Shown piece by piece: positions 55,660 through 64,000 of a DNA stretch of 64,000 bases. Location: NCBI RefSeq assembly GCF_000187245.1, contig NC_027863.1, positions 1,052,735 to 1,116,734 on the forward strand. Direction: 5' to 3'. Position 1 is the first letter of the stretch, and every line of letters begins with the position of its first letter. Made by a program: the position numbers and the translations under genes. Source of the stretch: Ogataea parapolymorpha DL-1 (lineage: Eukaryota > Ascomycota > Pichiomycetes > Pichiales > Pichiaceae). Below the pieces are notes generated by a model. That model made no database searches. It had not been told where the DNA came from and was given only the letters and a program-made list of their open reading frames with translations.

Positions 55660-56559
55660 ATGTTTATTTTTGTTCTTCTCCTTGGCAGTATAGTGAGCTG
55701 CGCACCCATTGCACAAGTGCCATTGGTTCGTCCAGCATTGACAACCGAACTGACCAAGGATGTGTTTGTCAAACAAGTCCATTCGCATAACGACTACTGG
55801 AGGGAATATCCGTGTCTCACTGCTTTGAGCCTTGGAGTCCAGTCGATTGAGGCTGACGTTTGGGTATTCCCCGAGCTCAACGACTCCACTATGTATGTGG
55901 GCCACAACCTCGCATCCTTGACGCCGGACAGAACGTTCGAGGGTCTGTATTTGAACCCTATTTTGTCACTCATCGACGCTTTCAACCCGGTCAGCCATGG
56001 AACCGAGGAAGCCGGCACTCTGAACGGAGTTTTCGACACAGACTCCGGTGCAACCTTGTATCTGTTTGTGGACATGAAGACGGATGGGCTCGCCACATGG
56101 TCATACGTTTACAACGCTCTGGAGCCACTAAGAAAGAAAAACTACCTGACCACCTACAACAGCACAAATGATACCTGGAAACAAGGCCCACTTACCGTAA
56201 TCGGTACCGGCAAAACGCCGTTTGAGCAGGTGCAGAATCTGGCTGCCAGAGACGTCTTTTTCGATGGAGTTCTAGGCGGCCTCAACGATTCGTTTACAGC
56301 TGGTACATCACCGATCGCGTCAAGCTCACTCGAGGCGTTAGTGGGCAAGGTGGACAGTATTGACGGCCTCAACCCCAGTCAGATGCAGCGGCTCAATCAA
56401 GCCATCAGCGACGCCCACGCCAAGGGCATCTACACGCGGATCTGGGACACTCCGTGGTGGCCTGTCGAGAAGCAGACAAACGTCTGGCGCCAGATTCTGC
56501 AGACCGGCTCAGACTTTCTAAACGCGGACGACCTTGAGTATGCAATCCACTTTCAGTAG
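55660..56559 (+). CDS. AIM6: AIM6-like PLC-type phosphodiesterase domain protein
   Basis: From the ATG at 55660 the product is 299 residues with a signal peptide (MFIFVLLLGSIVSCAP). The block VHSHNDYWREYPCLTALSLGVQSIEADVW is diagnostic of the Aim6/altered-inheritance-of-mitochondria family, which has a PLC-like TIM-barrel fold. The C-terminal IYTRIWDTPWWPVEKQTNVWRQILQTGSDFLNADDL is also family-typical. His, Asp and Glu residues in the first block are candidate metal/catalytic residues. Biochemical function is unknown in yeast. A longer start at 55594 would put 22 residues ahead of the signal peptide. Confidence 0.85.
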   Translation: MFIFVLLLGSIVSCAPIAQVPLVRPALTTELTKDVFVKQVHSHNDYWREYPCLTALSLGVQSIEADVWVFPELNDSTMYVGHNLASLTPDRTFEGLYLNPILSLIDAFNPVSHGTEEAGTLNGVFDTDSGATLYLFVDMKTDGLATWSYVYNALEPLRKKNYLTTYNSTNDTWKQGPLTVIGTGKTPFEQVQNLAARDVFFDGVLGGLNDSFTAGTSPIASSSLEALVGKVDSIDGLNPSQMQRLNQAISDAHAKGIYTRIWDTPWWPVEKQTNVWRQILQTGSDFLNADDLEYAIHFQ

Positions 56560-56810
56560 ACGTTCTTGAATACAGCTATCAGTTATCAAGTCGGTAATCT
56601 TTTTTAGGCTCATTACATAAGCCCACATTTAAATGTATTTGCTGTGCCACCAGGACAGTGCAGCTAGATTATCTTTTTGTGTTTTCTCAAATTAGCCAGA
56701 CTTTGTCGATAATCCACAAAGGTACAGCTTTGTCAACAGTCTGACTTGTACACGCGTTCTGATACTATAAGACAGTCACAGGGGAACTCCGGAACGTGCG
56801 GATCAGAATC

Positions 56811-59099
56811 ATGTTACAAGCTTTGGGATTAAGAGGTTCTGCTAAGATATCAGAAGACCAGAAGGTCTCGCGGATTATAACGCAGGCTCTTCAATACGAG
56901 AATGCGCTGAAGGCCATGGACTACTTTCTGGACGATAGATCGAGCGAAGGACTCAGGCTGCTGGAGGACCATGACCAATCCGCCATCACCCAGCTGGCAT
57001 ACGCCGTGATTCAGTTCATCGAGGCCACGCTGGGGTTTGAAGCGGCCACTATGAAAAAGGCGAACGATGCGCTTGTCCTTGCGGAAAACATGTCCTGGAA
57101 AGAGAAGACGTTTGCGGAGAAGAACAAGATCCAGACCTCTGCTATATATCCGCCCGGCACCGAATGGGCCGTCACTTACGCGGAGGCAAATCTGCTGAGT
57201 GCACTGCTAATGCTGTTGAGTGAGAGTATGGTCGATAGCGCAAAGGCCCTTTTGAAGCTCAGGCGCGCGTACCACACGTTGGACGAGATCAGCAAGAGTA
57301 TGGAGCGGAACTCTGTCGAGAACGGGATGAGCAATTCGTCGATGAATAGCGGCTCATCTAGCACGAGCACCGCCTCGTCGCAGCGGTTTGCGGACGTTCC
57401 GGGCCTGTCGAGCGAGCAGAGTGTGAAGGACGAGGATGTTATCAAGCGACTCGAGAAACTGTACAAAGTCAGGAAAGCACGCATCGACGGCGAGCACATC
57501 GGCAACCCGCCAGCCTCGGAGTCGCTCAGACACAACTTGGGCTTCAAGGAGAGACAGAAGGGCGAACTAAGCGACACGATGGGTTTCACAGTAGAATACG
57601 GCAATTCGGACGTGCCGACAATCGACGAGTTCATCCATTCGGGAGTCAACCTGTGTTTCGGGATTTTGCAGGTGGTTTTGTCTTTGATTCCACCTGCTAT
57701 CGGAAGAGTTCTATCCGTGGTTGGTTTCAAGGGATCCCGGGAGCACGGGCTGAAAATGGTCTGGAACGCGGCCAAGGAAAGAAACATTCACGGCGGACTT
57801 GGGCTTCTTGCGCTACTGGTGTTTTATGACGGGCCTTTCCAGTTTACAGATGTCGACTTCGATCTTCCGTCCACTATAGAGCTCAAAAAGATGAGCTCTC
57901 AGTCAAGCCATACGCTTGTCACTACCGAGACCTTTGGTCGGAAAGCAAAAGTGGAGCGTAAGATGGAGCTGGAAAAGATGGCAAGTGTTGGGGATGGTGA
58001 GCCGACCTTGCTGCATCCGGGGCCAAAGCTGGTTTCGGTGCTGTTGCATGCACGAGCTCTATTCCCGAACGGCAATTTGTGGTTGCTTCAGGAGTCCCGA
58101 ATGCTTGCCAGCCGTGGTCGGTTGGAGGAGGCTGTGGAGCTGATGGATACTGCGCATAAGTCGGAGATGAAGCAAGTGGATGCGCTACTGGGCTACGACC
58201 GTGCCATGATACTGGCTTTCATGCACAAATTTGATCGTGCCGGCAGAGAATTTTTGGAGCTGGTCAACATCAATTCTTACTCACACTGTCTTTACACCTA
58301 CTTTGCTGGGGCGTGTTACTTGGAGTGCTATCGTATGTGCATCACAGGACTGAATATTGAATCCGACGTCCCAGATAAGGTGGATCTCACAAAAAAAGAT
58401 TATTATAAAGAACAGGCCGAGAAACATCTCAAGGCAGCTCCGTCGCTGATCGGCAAGAAGAAATTCCAGTCCAAGATCCCTCCGTTCGAAAAGTTTATTG
58501 CAAGAAAATTGAAGCAGATTGAGAAGACACAGCAGGCCACCGGATTACCGTTTCTGGATTGCGTTGGCACGTCGCTGATCCATGAGCTGGTGTATTTCTG
58601 GAACGGCTACAATCGAATGACAGAGGAACAACTCAGACTCTCGATAGAGCTTCTCGGCTACTCGGCCGATGCAATCAAAGACAGGGACCTGGACCTCGAA
58701 AACCCAGCCACGCACGAGCCATATAGCAAGATCAGCGAGGCGCGCGAGGAGGCCATGATCAGGCACACATTGCAGGCGATATCGCTGAGAAGACTGGGAA
58801 AAATCGAGGAAGGCAGCAAACTGCTGGACTCTGCAGTCATAAGCAACATGACGGAGACCGGCAAGGCTGGCGTGAATCAGAAACTGCTCAAGCTGACCGA
58901 GAACCCATGGCTCTATCCGACTGCATTATATGAAAAAGCGCTTTTCTGCTGGAAGCAGCAAGGATTTGATGGTCTCGAGGAGTCCAAGAACTGGCTCAAA
59001 AAATCTCAAACATATGGGGGAGATGACTACGAGCTAAGCACCCGAGTGTCGATGAAAACGAAAGCCGCTCTCGATAGATTAGAAGACATTCGTATTTAA
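56811..59099 (+). CDS. IML2: TTC39-family inclusion-body clearance protein Iml2
   Basis: The 762-residue protein matches Iml2/TTC39. It contains ENALKAMDYFLDDRSSEGLRLL near the N-terminus and IYPPGTEWAVTYAEANLLSALLMLLSESM. The most conserved block is DEFIHSGVNLCFGILQVVLSLIPPAIGRVLSVVGFKGSREHGL. TPR-like helical repeats fill the rest up to YELSTRVSMKTKAALDRLE. In S. cerevisiae Iml2 is a cytosolic/mitochondrial-outer-membrane-linked protein that helps clear protein inclusions via lipid droplets. The start at 56811 (MLQALGLRG) was chosen over 56796, which adds five residues. Confidence 0.92.
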   Translation: MLQALGLRGSAKISEDQKVSRIITQALQYENALKAMDYFLDDRSSEGLRLLEDHDQSAITQLAYAVIQFIEATLGFEAATMKKANDALVLAENMSWKEKTFAEKNKIQTSAIYPPGTEWAVTYAEANLLSALLMLLSESMVDSAKALLKLRRAYHTLDEISKSMERNSVENGMSNSSMNSGSSSTSTASSQRFADVPGLSSEQSVKDEDVIKRLEKLYKVRKARIDGEHIGNPPASESLRHNLGFKERQKGELSDTMGFTVEYGNSDVPTIDEFIHSGVNLCFGILQVVLSLIPPAIGRVLSVVGFKGSREHGLKMVWNAAKERNIHGGLGLLALLVFYDGPFQFTDVDFDLPSTIELKKMSSQSSHTLVTTETFGRKAKVERKMELEKMASVGDGEPTLLHPGPKLVSVLLHARALFPNGNLWLLQESRMLASRGRLEEAVELMDTAHKSEMKQVDALLGYDRAMILAFMHKFDRAGREFLELVNINSYSHCLYTYFAGACYLECYRMCITGLNIESDVPDKVDLTKKDYYKEQAEKHLKAAPSLIGKKKFQSKIPPFEKFIARKLKQIEKTQQATGLPFLDCVGTSLIHELVYFWNGYNRMTEEQLRLSIELLGYSADAIKDRDLDLENPATHEPYSKISEAREEAMIRHTLQAISLRRLGKIEEGSKLLDSAVISNMTETGKAGVNQKLLKLTENPWLYPTALYEKALFCWKQQGFDGLEESKNWLKKSQTYGGDDYELSTRVSMKTKAALDRLEDIRI

Positions 59100-59189
59100 G
59101 GCTAGAAGTAAATAGGTAGTGCATTATGATAAAAATCCATGGTACATATTAATAATCTACGGGGTGGTAATTTCTTTCTATATTTCATT

Positions 59190-59708
59190 ATGTCTCAAAT
59201 CAAGGTCTCTGACAAATTGCCAACCGATATCAAGCTTTTCTATGTTCCATACTCTCCGGAGTACGAGAACATTTGCTCAATTGCCCTGCCAAAGGAGCTG
59301 GATTTGGCCGAACTGGCTCCAGGCAAGACATTGGTAATTGTGGCTGCTCCGGGCGCATTCACTCCAACCTGTACCGAAAGACATATCCCAGCTTTCGTCC
59401 AGCACGCCGAGGAACTGAAGAAGAAGGGTGCCGACGAGATCATAGTCCTCACCACCAATGACCCATTCGTCCAGTCGGCTTGGGGTAAGGCCTTGGGCAA
59501 CACCAAGGGCGTTGTCAAATTTGCTACCGATCCATCTGGTGAGTTCAGCAAGAAGCTTGGCCTTGCTGTTGATGGTGCCCCATTCGTCACCTACCGTACT
59601 GGAAGATACGCTCTGATTGCGAAGGACGGTGTGGTTACCTATGTTGGTGTCGAAACTGGCAGGGACGTTACTGTCAGCAGCTACGAAGCTGTTTTGGAGC
59701 ACCTGTAG
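59190..59708 (+). CDS. AHP1: thioredoxin-dependent peroxiredoxin Ahp1 (Prx5 type)
   Basis: The ATG at 59190 gives 172 residues. The peroxidatic Cys61 is in APGAFTPTCTERH, and Cys29 (ENICS) corresponds to the resolving Cys31 of S. cerevisiae Ahp1, so a typical intermolecular two-Cys cycle is expected. It reduces alkyl hydroperoxides using thioredoxin. The C-terminus VSSYEAVLEHL matches Ahp1 and lacks the PTS1 (AKL) of the peroxisomal Pmp20 relatives of methylotrophic yeasts, so a cytosolic location is likely. An upstream in-frame ATG at 59139 would add a hydrophobic 17-residue extension that is not part of the family. Confidence 0.92.
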   Translation: MSQIKVSDKLPTDIKLFYVPYSPEYENICSIALPKELDLAELAPGKTLVIVAAPGAFTPTCTERHIPAFVQHAEELKKKGADEIIVLTTNDPFVQSAWGKALGNTKGVVKFATDPSGEFSKKLGLAVDGAPFVTYRTGRYALIAKDGVVTYVGVETGRDVTVSSYEAVLEHL

Positions 59709-59802
59709 ATGTCGGACTTAATATTACCTGGTGTAAGGTTGTGTATTTTTCCGCACTAACCTGAAAAATAACTTAACTCAAAACAAGTAGTCGGCAAATC
59801 GG

Positions 59803-62619
59803 ATGGACGCGAGTTTGGATGAGTTGGAGAGCTGTTTACGGCATATTGAACAGGAATGGCCTGAACTTATGCGCGAAGGCTGTAATCCGCTTGAGGTTGT
59901 GATGCCGCTGCTTGACAGCTCGTCTGTTGGGATGGCCCATAAACAGCCTCAGTTCCTGGAACTCAAAAATACCTTCAACAAGATTCTCAAACACGCTGTC
60001 AACGAGCATTTTGAGGCTTTCAACGATAGCATTGGGTCTTACGGTATCACAGTGGAGACTATTCTTGAATCGCAGTCGAATCTGGAACGGGTTCGTTCTG
60101 AGCTAGCTACCGCGTCTTCTCTGATGAGTTCTCCCTCCGAGGTTCTCAAGGAGCTTAACCATCGTCAAAAACAAAGCGGAGACATCATTGATGTGCTTGA
60201 GAAGATCTCCGAAGTAAAAGAGAACCTGGATCAAATCGATAGCTACAATGCAGAGAAGAATTTCAAAGGCGCTCAAGAACTCATAAATACTACGTCGAAA
60301 CTGGCAGAGCAATACGGCCTCTGGCAAATAGACGCACTTTCTGGACTGGAGCAGACTCTTATTTCACAATCACAGACACTATTCGACGCCCTTTTGGAGG
60401 AGATCAACGGACTGATCTATTTCAAGATCGACGGGTCTCGCCGTACGGTATACGACGAGCACGTCAAAAGCCGTCTTATAAAAATGAGTACATCAGATAT
60501 TGACGATGTTTCGCGAGCGATCAATGACCCATTGTATGAATTCATCCAAAGTTTGACCGAGAACACGGACGAAGGAGTTGCGCCTGGCAAGGATGTACAC
60601 ACATTCCAGCTAATTAGGGACTATCTGATGATTACACATGACCTTGGAAGGTTGGACGAGGCACTTGCAATTTTGGCCGAGAGGGCGTTAGACGAGGTGA
60701 GACTAATGATCAATAGATCGTCGGAAGAAGTACGAATCAAGTATCCTGAGCAAATGGAGCTATCAAAAACCACCGACTTCGATATTTTCGATTTTTCGCT
60801 ATTCAACAATATGAGTGGAACAATTTTACAAGAACTTTTTTCGCTCCTGTTCAAGAGGTGTCTGTCGCTGCTACAGAGCCATCGGGCGATTTTGGAAATT
60901 TCAAAAATCAGTGGTTTTTCTTACGACTTCCAGCAAGTCTGGAGCGCGTTGGAAAAACAGCTAAGTTCGGTCCTTGTGTCTTATTTGGTTGACGAAAGCC
61001 TGCTGGACAATGTGGAGAATGCATCAAAACTGGACGACTCTCTTCCCTATGCTAGGCTGCCTAGGGACTACATTGCCAACCGTTCACAGCCAATAATTCA
61101 GTTTGCTAAGCTCTCCCTGGATGACAAGCTCTTTTCAACAGGAAAAGTTCAAGGAGTTTTGAATGATCTATTTTCGGGACAGCTGGACGCAGTGAAAGAA
61201 GAGAAGGGGTCTTTCTTTATTGAAAACGAACACACCACGAAAAGAGATGTTCTGGTTGCGCCTAACATATTTAACATGAGTGTCATTATAGAGGACCTGC
61301 TCTTTTTCGTTGGCGGCGCCAGCCACGCATTTCCTCAGGAAGATGGCAAGAACCTGCTCCAGTTCTTCCACAAATTTATGGATGTCATTTTCATGACGCA
61401 GCTTGAGAATACACTAACTTACCAGTTTGAGCGCACTTTGGAAACCGGGCTCTCGTTCCAACGCTTTTTCAGTCATCTATTTCAGGTTTTCAGCACCTCA
61501 ATGTACTATAGAAGACCTTATGTCCATGTTATTTTACGAATCATGTCGAAGATGGTGGCCAAATATCAATCACTTTTCGACGAATGCGTACCTCATGATT
61601 TGAGTGGAGCGCGCTCGTCCTTAGTGTCGTACTGGCTGAATGATTCTCATCTAAGCAAAATATCGTTGGCTATTTTGGCTGGCGAGCTGCAACTCATTCC
61701 GGAGGAGATTTCCGTGCAACTGAAAGAAGGCGGTAAATTGTTCAAGTTGGCTGCTCCGCAACAAAATCCTCGGTATGAGGCTCTAGCAAAACTTCTGGAA
61801 AGTTTGGAAACCACATTGGACTGGTTGCCTAGAGTGAAGCGCGAAGTTGAGCCTGTAAGCGAGACAGGCTCCAGCATGACGGTATTGAAGGCAAATTGGC
61901 AATTCATGGACAGGGGATCTATCTCGACCGTTGAAAATACATCTCAAACGCTATTCCTTGCTCTCAGTGCAGACGCCATCACCAAGTTTGACGAGATTAT
62001 TGCCAGCCTTCGCGCAATTACCTCCAGGATCAAGCTATATATTAGATACACAGTGCAAAGCACAGCAGTTTGGCATGTAACTTCCATGCTGGACAAGACA
62101 AACTGGATGCCCGACTCGGAGACTGACGAGATCAGCGTTGATCTGAATACTTTGAACAAGAAAATGGCGTCCGTAAGCAACATCCTAGACTCCATCGTGG
62201 GCTCTGACCAGAAACAACGGATTCTGTGCGGTATACCTTCGTTCATTGACCATTTGATTGTTTCTGAGTCCAACAGAATCATCAAGATGAACCAGTACGG
62301 CGTTCGTCAGCTCTTCTTGAACGTGAGGGTTGCACAGCAGATGTTGAGAAATGTGATGGAAGATCCCGAGCTGGTGGATTTCAGGAAAACAAAAGCATAT
62401 TTTGACATGTTCAGCAGCTCCGAACAGGGGATTTTGGACCGAATCCACCAAGACTCCACCAACATGTTCAATCTCGAGGATTACAGAAATCTCATCCGGT
62501 TGGTGTTCAGCGAAAGTCTGGACAAGAGCATGTCGAGCAGGTCGACCGGCTCCTACAGTGCCAGCAAGCGATACGCTGACTGTATACACAAGCTTGAAGC
62601 GGAGTTTAAACAGTCATAA
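59803..62619 (+). CDS. SEC8: exocyst subunit Sec8
   Basis: The 938-residue protein is almost entirely helical. The N-terminal third contains the Sec8 block, with NDSIGSYGITVETILESQSNLERVRSELATA followed by LEKISEVKENLDQIDSY and the NFKGAQELINTTSKLAEQYGLWQIDALSGLEQTL stretch. This corresponds to the vertebrate EXOC4 region as I recall it. The rest is a CATCHR-type helical-bundle rod without catalytic motifs. Sec8 is part of the exocyst that tethers secretory vesicles to the plasma membrane at the bud. It is somewhat shorter than S. cerevisiae Sec8 (1065). The stop is 7 bp from the stop of the convergent gene. Confidence 0.85.
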   Translation: MDASLDELESCLRHIEQEWPELMREGCNPLEVVMPLLDSSSVGMAHKQPQFLELKNTFNKILKHAVNEHFEAFNDSIGSYGITVETILESQSNLERVRSELATASSLMSSPSEVLKELNHRQKQSGDIIDVLEKISEVKENLDQIDSYNAEKNFKGAQELINTTSKLAEQYGLWQIDALSGLEQTLISQSQTLFDALLEEINGLIYFKIDGSRRTVYDEHVKSRLIKMSTSDIDDVSRAINDPLYEFIQSLTENTDEGVAPGKDVHTFQLIRDYLMITHDLGRLDEALAILAERALDEVRLMINRSSEEVRIKYPEQMELSKTTDFDIFDFSLFNNMSGTILQELFSLLFKRCLSLLQSHRAILEISKISGFSYDFQQVWSALEKQLSSVLVSYLVDESLLDNVENASKLDDSLPYARLPRDYIANRSQPIIQFAKLSLDDKLFSTGKVQGVLNDLFSGQLDAVKEEKGSFFIENEHTTKRDVLVAPNIFNMSVIIEDLLFFVGGASHAFPQEDGKNLLQFFHKFMDVIFMTQLENTLTYQFERTLETGLSFQRFFSHLFQVFSTSMYYRRPYVHVILRIMSKMVAKYQSLFDECVPHDLSGARSSLVSYWLNDSHLSKISLAILAGELQLIPEEISVQLKEGGKLFKLAAPQQNPRYEALAKLLESLETTLDWLPRVKREVEPVSETGSSMTVLKANWQFMDRGSISTVENTSQTLFLALSADAITKFDEIIASLRAITSRIKLYIRYTVQSTAVWHVTSMLDKTNWMPDSETDEISVDLNTLNKKMASVSNILDSIVGSDQKQRILCGIPSFIDHLIVSESNRIIKMNQYGVRQLFLNVRVAQQMLRNVMEDPELVDFRKTKAYFDMFSSSEQGILDRIHQDSTNMFNLEDYRNLIRLVFSESLDKSMSSRSTGSYSASKRYADCIHKLEAEFKQS

Positions 62620-62626
62620 TTAGATG

Positions 62627-63298
62627 CTATATGTGGTCATGCTCAGATATGTTTTTCTTAGCAGCGTGGGTATCGAGCCTGCGTCTTTTCTGACAGTCTT
62701 CTAAAACCATGGACTCGTCAGACTCGCTGTGTTCTGCGTCTTCCGAGTCCTCGTCGTTGGAATCATTCACAGCCTTTTTGAAGTTTTCTTTGAGTTTATT
62801 CAGCCTGTTTGTCAGCTGCTGTGAGGAGCTGTGGTGGCTTATATGTTTGACATTACAGTGCTGGATGGAGAGGGGTAATTTAGAGGGAGGAAAATGAGGC
62901 GACGGCGTATCTGAGGAGAAATGGAATTTGTAGTCTGCAGGAATCTCTCCCGTGGTGGAAATCTCATCCTTGACAGGTTCCTGTTGCTGTTGCGGATTGT
63001 GCGGTTTATCTTTCTTTCCTGTGAGTTCTGTCTTTTTGGTCATTAAGGCTATTTTCAATTGATCCAGCGTCGTGATCGACTGATCGTTGTCAATTAGATT
63101 GAGTATGTCGTCTAAACAGCTAAGATATCCCTTAGCCTTCAACAAGGAGTTTTTGGCGTTGGACAGCCGGTAGAGCGCTGCAATGGACCTTGCTCCTAGT
63201 TTGAACTCATTCGAGAGCTCTCTATTAATCTGCTCGACCGAATCATCATCTATCGGCTGAGACAGCGGTAAATTAGAGGACAAATTAGAAAGATCCAT
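62627..63298 (-). CDS. conserved fungal protein of unknown function, nuclear-type
   Basis: The 223-residue protein has one conserved-looking helical block near residues 30-70 (ELSNEFKLGARSIAALYRLSNAKNSLLKAKGYLSCLDDILNLI). A low-complexity Gln/Ser/Pro middle, an acidic Ser/Asp/Glu stretch and a basic end with KRRRLDTHAAKK, a likely nuclear localisation signal, complete it. The 'A..S...LYR' pattern is faintly like HAPSTR1/C16orf72 proteins, whose yeast relative may be YJR056C; this is a low-confidence idea. Function is not known. It is divergent from the unidentified gene at 63620 and converges on SEC8. Confidence 0.72.
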   Translation of the reverse strand: MDLSNLSSNLPLSQPIDDDSVEQINRELSNEFKLGARSIAALYRLSNAKNSLLKAKGYLSCLDDILNLIDNDQSITTLDQLKIALMTKKTELTGKKDKPHNPQQQQEPVKDEISTTGEIPADYKFHFSSDTPSPHFPPSKLPLSIQHCNVKHISHHSSSQQLTNRLNKLKENFKKAVNDSNDEDSEDAEHSESDESMVLEDCQKRRRLDTHAAKKNISEHDHI

Positions 63299-63619
63299 CT
63301 GTACAAGATAACGCTTTAGCAGAGGAGAAAAATTGTGCCGTAATTTGTGTGGTGCCTAATATTGTGGTGTACGGATGTTCTAAGAGTTGACTAAAAAGCA
63401 CACAGGAAGCACACGAAAAAAAAAATCAACCTTGGAAATTTTTCGCACAAAACTGTGTGGCACACGATTGACACCCTGGGTATAAATTGAAGAAGAGTCT
63501 CGTGTGAAGGGAACTTGATCAGACGCAACGCGCGAAGGATTTTTTAATCTAGCAAGAATTAAAAGTCTAGGCCACGTACGATTCAACCATTGCAAGAAAA
63601 TCACGAGTCTGCACGCGTT
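63299..63619. other. divergent intergenic region before the last gene
   Basis: These 321 bp contain an A-run (63416-63424), TATAAATT at 63481-63488 that could be a TATA element for the rightward gene, and an ACGCGT box at 63613-63618, one base before the next ATG. No gene or RNA was seen here. Confidence 0.4.
63613..63618. promoter_or_regulatory. MluI cell-cycle box at a start codon
   Basis: ACGCGT is followed by one T and then ATGATG, the presumed start of the last gene in the window. It is the third case in this window of the box lying 0-3 bp before an ATG. Confidence 0.4.
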
Positions 63620-64000
63620 ATGATGTACCCATCAATGCTGTCTCATTACACACTAAACTACGCCGACCGTTCGCAGAAGTCCAGCCCCCAGGCTAGCTTT
63701 CGATCATACAGCGCATCTTCGACTCCAACGCGTCCAAAAAGAAGAAATTCAGACTATGAGGACAATTTCAAAAAGGTCAAACAGAGCCCGACTACTCCTT
63801 CGAGCAAGATCCCAACTGAAAAATTGACTTTGGAAAACATCAACCTCAACGAGTATCCTAAATTCCACCACCCCGATGGGGGCTTTATCCAGTTCACCCC
63901 AATAGGAAACGTGAGAACCTGGATGGGTGACGACAACATTATACGCAAAACAATAGAGAAAAACTCATCTTTCGATTTAAACAAGCTTAATCAGGGAATA
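63620..64000 (+). CDS. 5' end of an unidentified gene (partial)
   Basis: From two adjacent ATGs (63620, 63623) the frame is open for 127 codons to the window end. The first ~65 residues are Ser/Thr/Pro/Lys-rich and disordered, with a cluster PTRPKRRNSDYEDNFKKVKQSP that looks like a nuclear localisation signal. A possible folded part starts at LENINLNEYPKFHHPDGGFIQFTPIGNVRTWMGDDN. I do not recognise the family. An ACGCGT box one base before the ATG hints at G1/S expression. There is no shadowing gene on the other strand. Confidence 0.65.
   Translation, partial: MMYPSMLSHYTLNYADRSQKSSPQASFRSYSASSTPTRPKRRNSDYEDNFKKVKQSPTTPSSKIPTEKLTLENINLNEYPKFHHPDGGFIQFTPIGNVRTWMGDDNIIRKTIEKNSSFDLNKLNQGI

Noticed and set aside
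1..64000. Search for mobile elements, LTRs, rRNA, tRNA, centromere or telomere features and gene clusters of a new system
   Set aside because: No long terminal repeats, reverse transcriptase or transposase motifs, telomeric repeats or co-directional accessory clusters were seen. The content is ordinary single-copy yeast genes.

Overview
This is a nuclear segment from a budding yeast (Saccharomycotina). It holds about 41 protein genes on both strands, no bacterial-type operons, and short intergenic gaps. Nearly every gene has a recognisable Saccharomyces counterpart. CTG is read as leucine at conserved positions, for example the penultimate codon of the AHP1-like gene and the ILEAE block of QCR7, so this is not a CUG-Ser yeast. 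Base composition is fairly balanced by eye. A methylotrophic-type yeast close to Ogataea (Hansenula) polymorpha is my best inference, but I could not check it by search.

Layout. 1-6.4 kb: the 3' end of an unidentified gene, MOH1 (Yippee), the mitoferrin carrier MRS4, a hidden two-exon small membrane-protein gene, a PNGase A-like protein and the pheromone receptor STE2. 6.5-17.1 kb: the divergent DNA repair pair PMS1/REV7, BST1, AXL2 and a mitochondrial ACOT9-type thioesterase. 17.2-28.2 kb: an orphan membrane protein, ERG3, an AMD2-like amidase, an orphan two-TM protein, ASK1, MDM35, RRT14, CAF16, SPT8 and CAT2. 28.6-42.6 kb: NCR1, a UsgS-like membrane protein, a TFIIIC delta-like protein, DCD1, CHM7, HSM3 and MTR4. 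43.1-55.5 kb: SEA4, PKC1, APA2, QCR7 (intron), VPS21 (intron), HSP10, IRS4 and HMT1. 55.6-64 kb: AIM6, IML2, AHP1, SEC8, a conserved small nuclear-type protein and the 5' end of an unidentified gene.

The genes are ordinary housekeeping genes without functional clustering. PMS1/REV7 are a possible exception, sharing a 51-bp divergent promoter. Two architectural features stand out. First, all three spliceosomal introns I found are only 33-36 nt long, with a CTAAC branch motif 6-7 nt from the 3' splice site; one of them reveals a 62-residue gene that no single open frame shows. Second, convergent genes are packed very tightly: five pairs have stop codons 10 bp apart or less. In addition, MluI-type ACGCGT boxes lie 0-3 nt before three start codons. 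No tRNA, rRNA, transposon, LTR or CRISPR was seen. I saw no clearly new multi-gene system.
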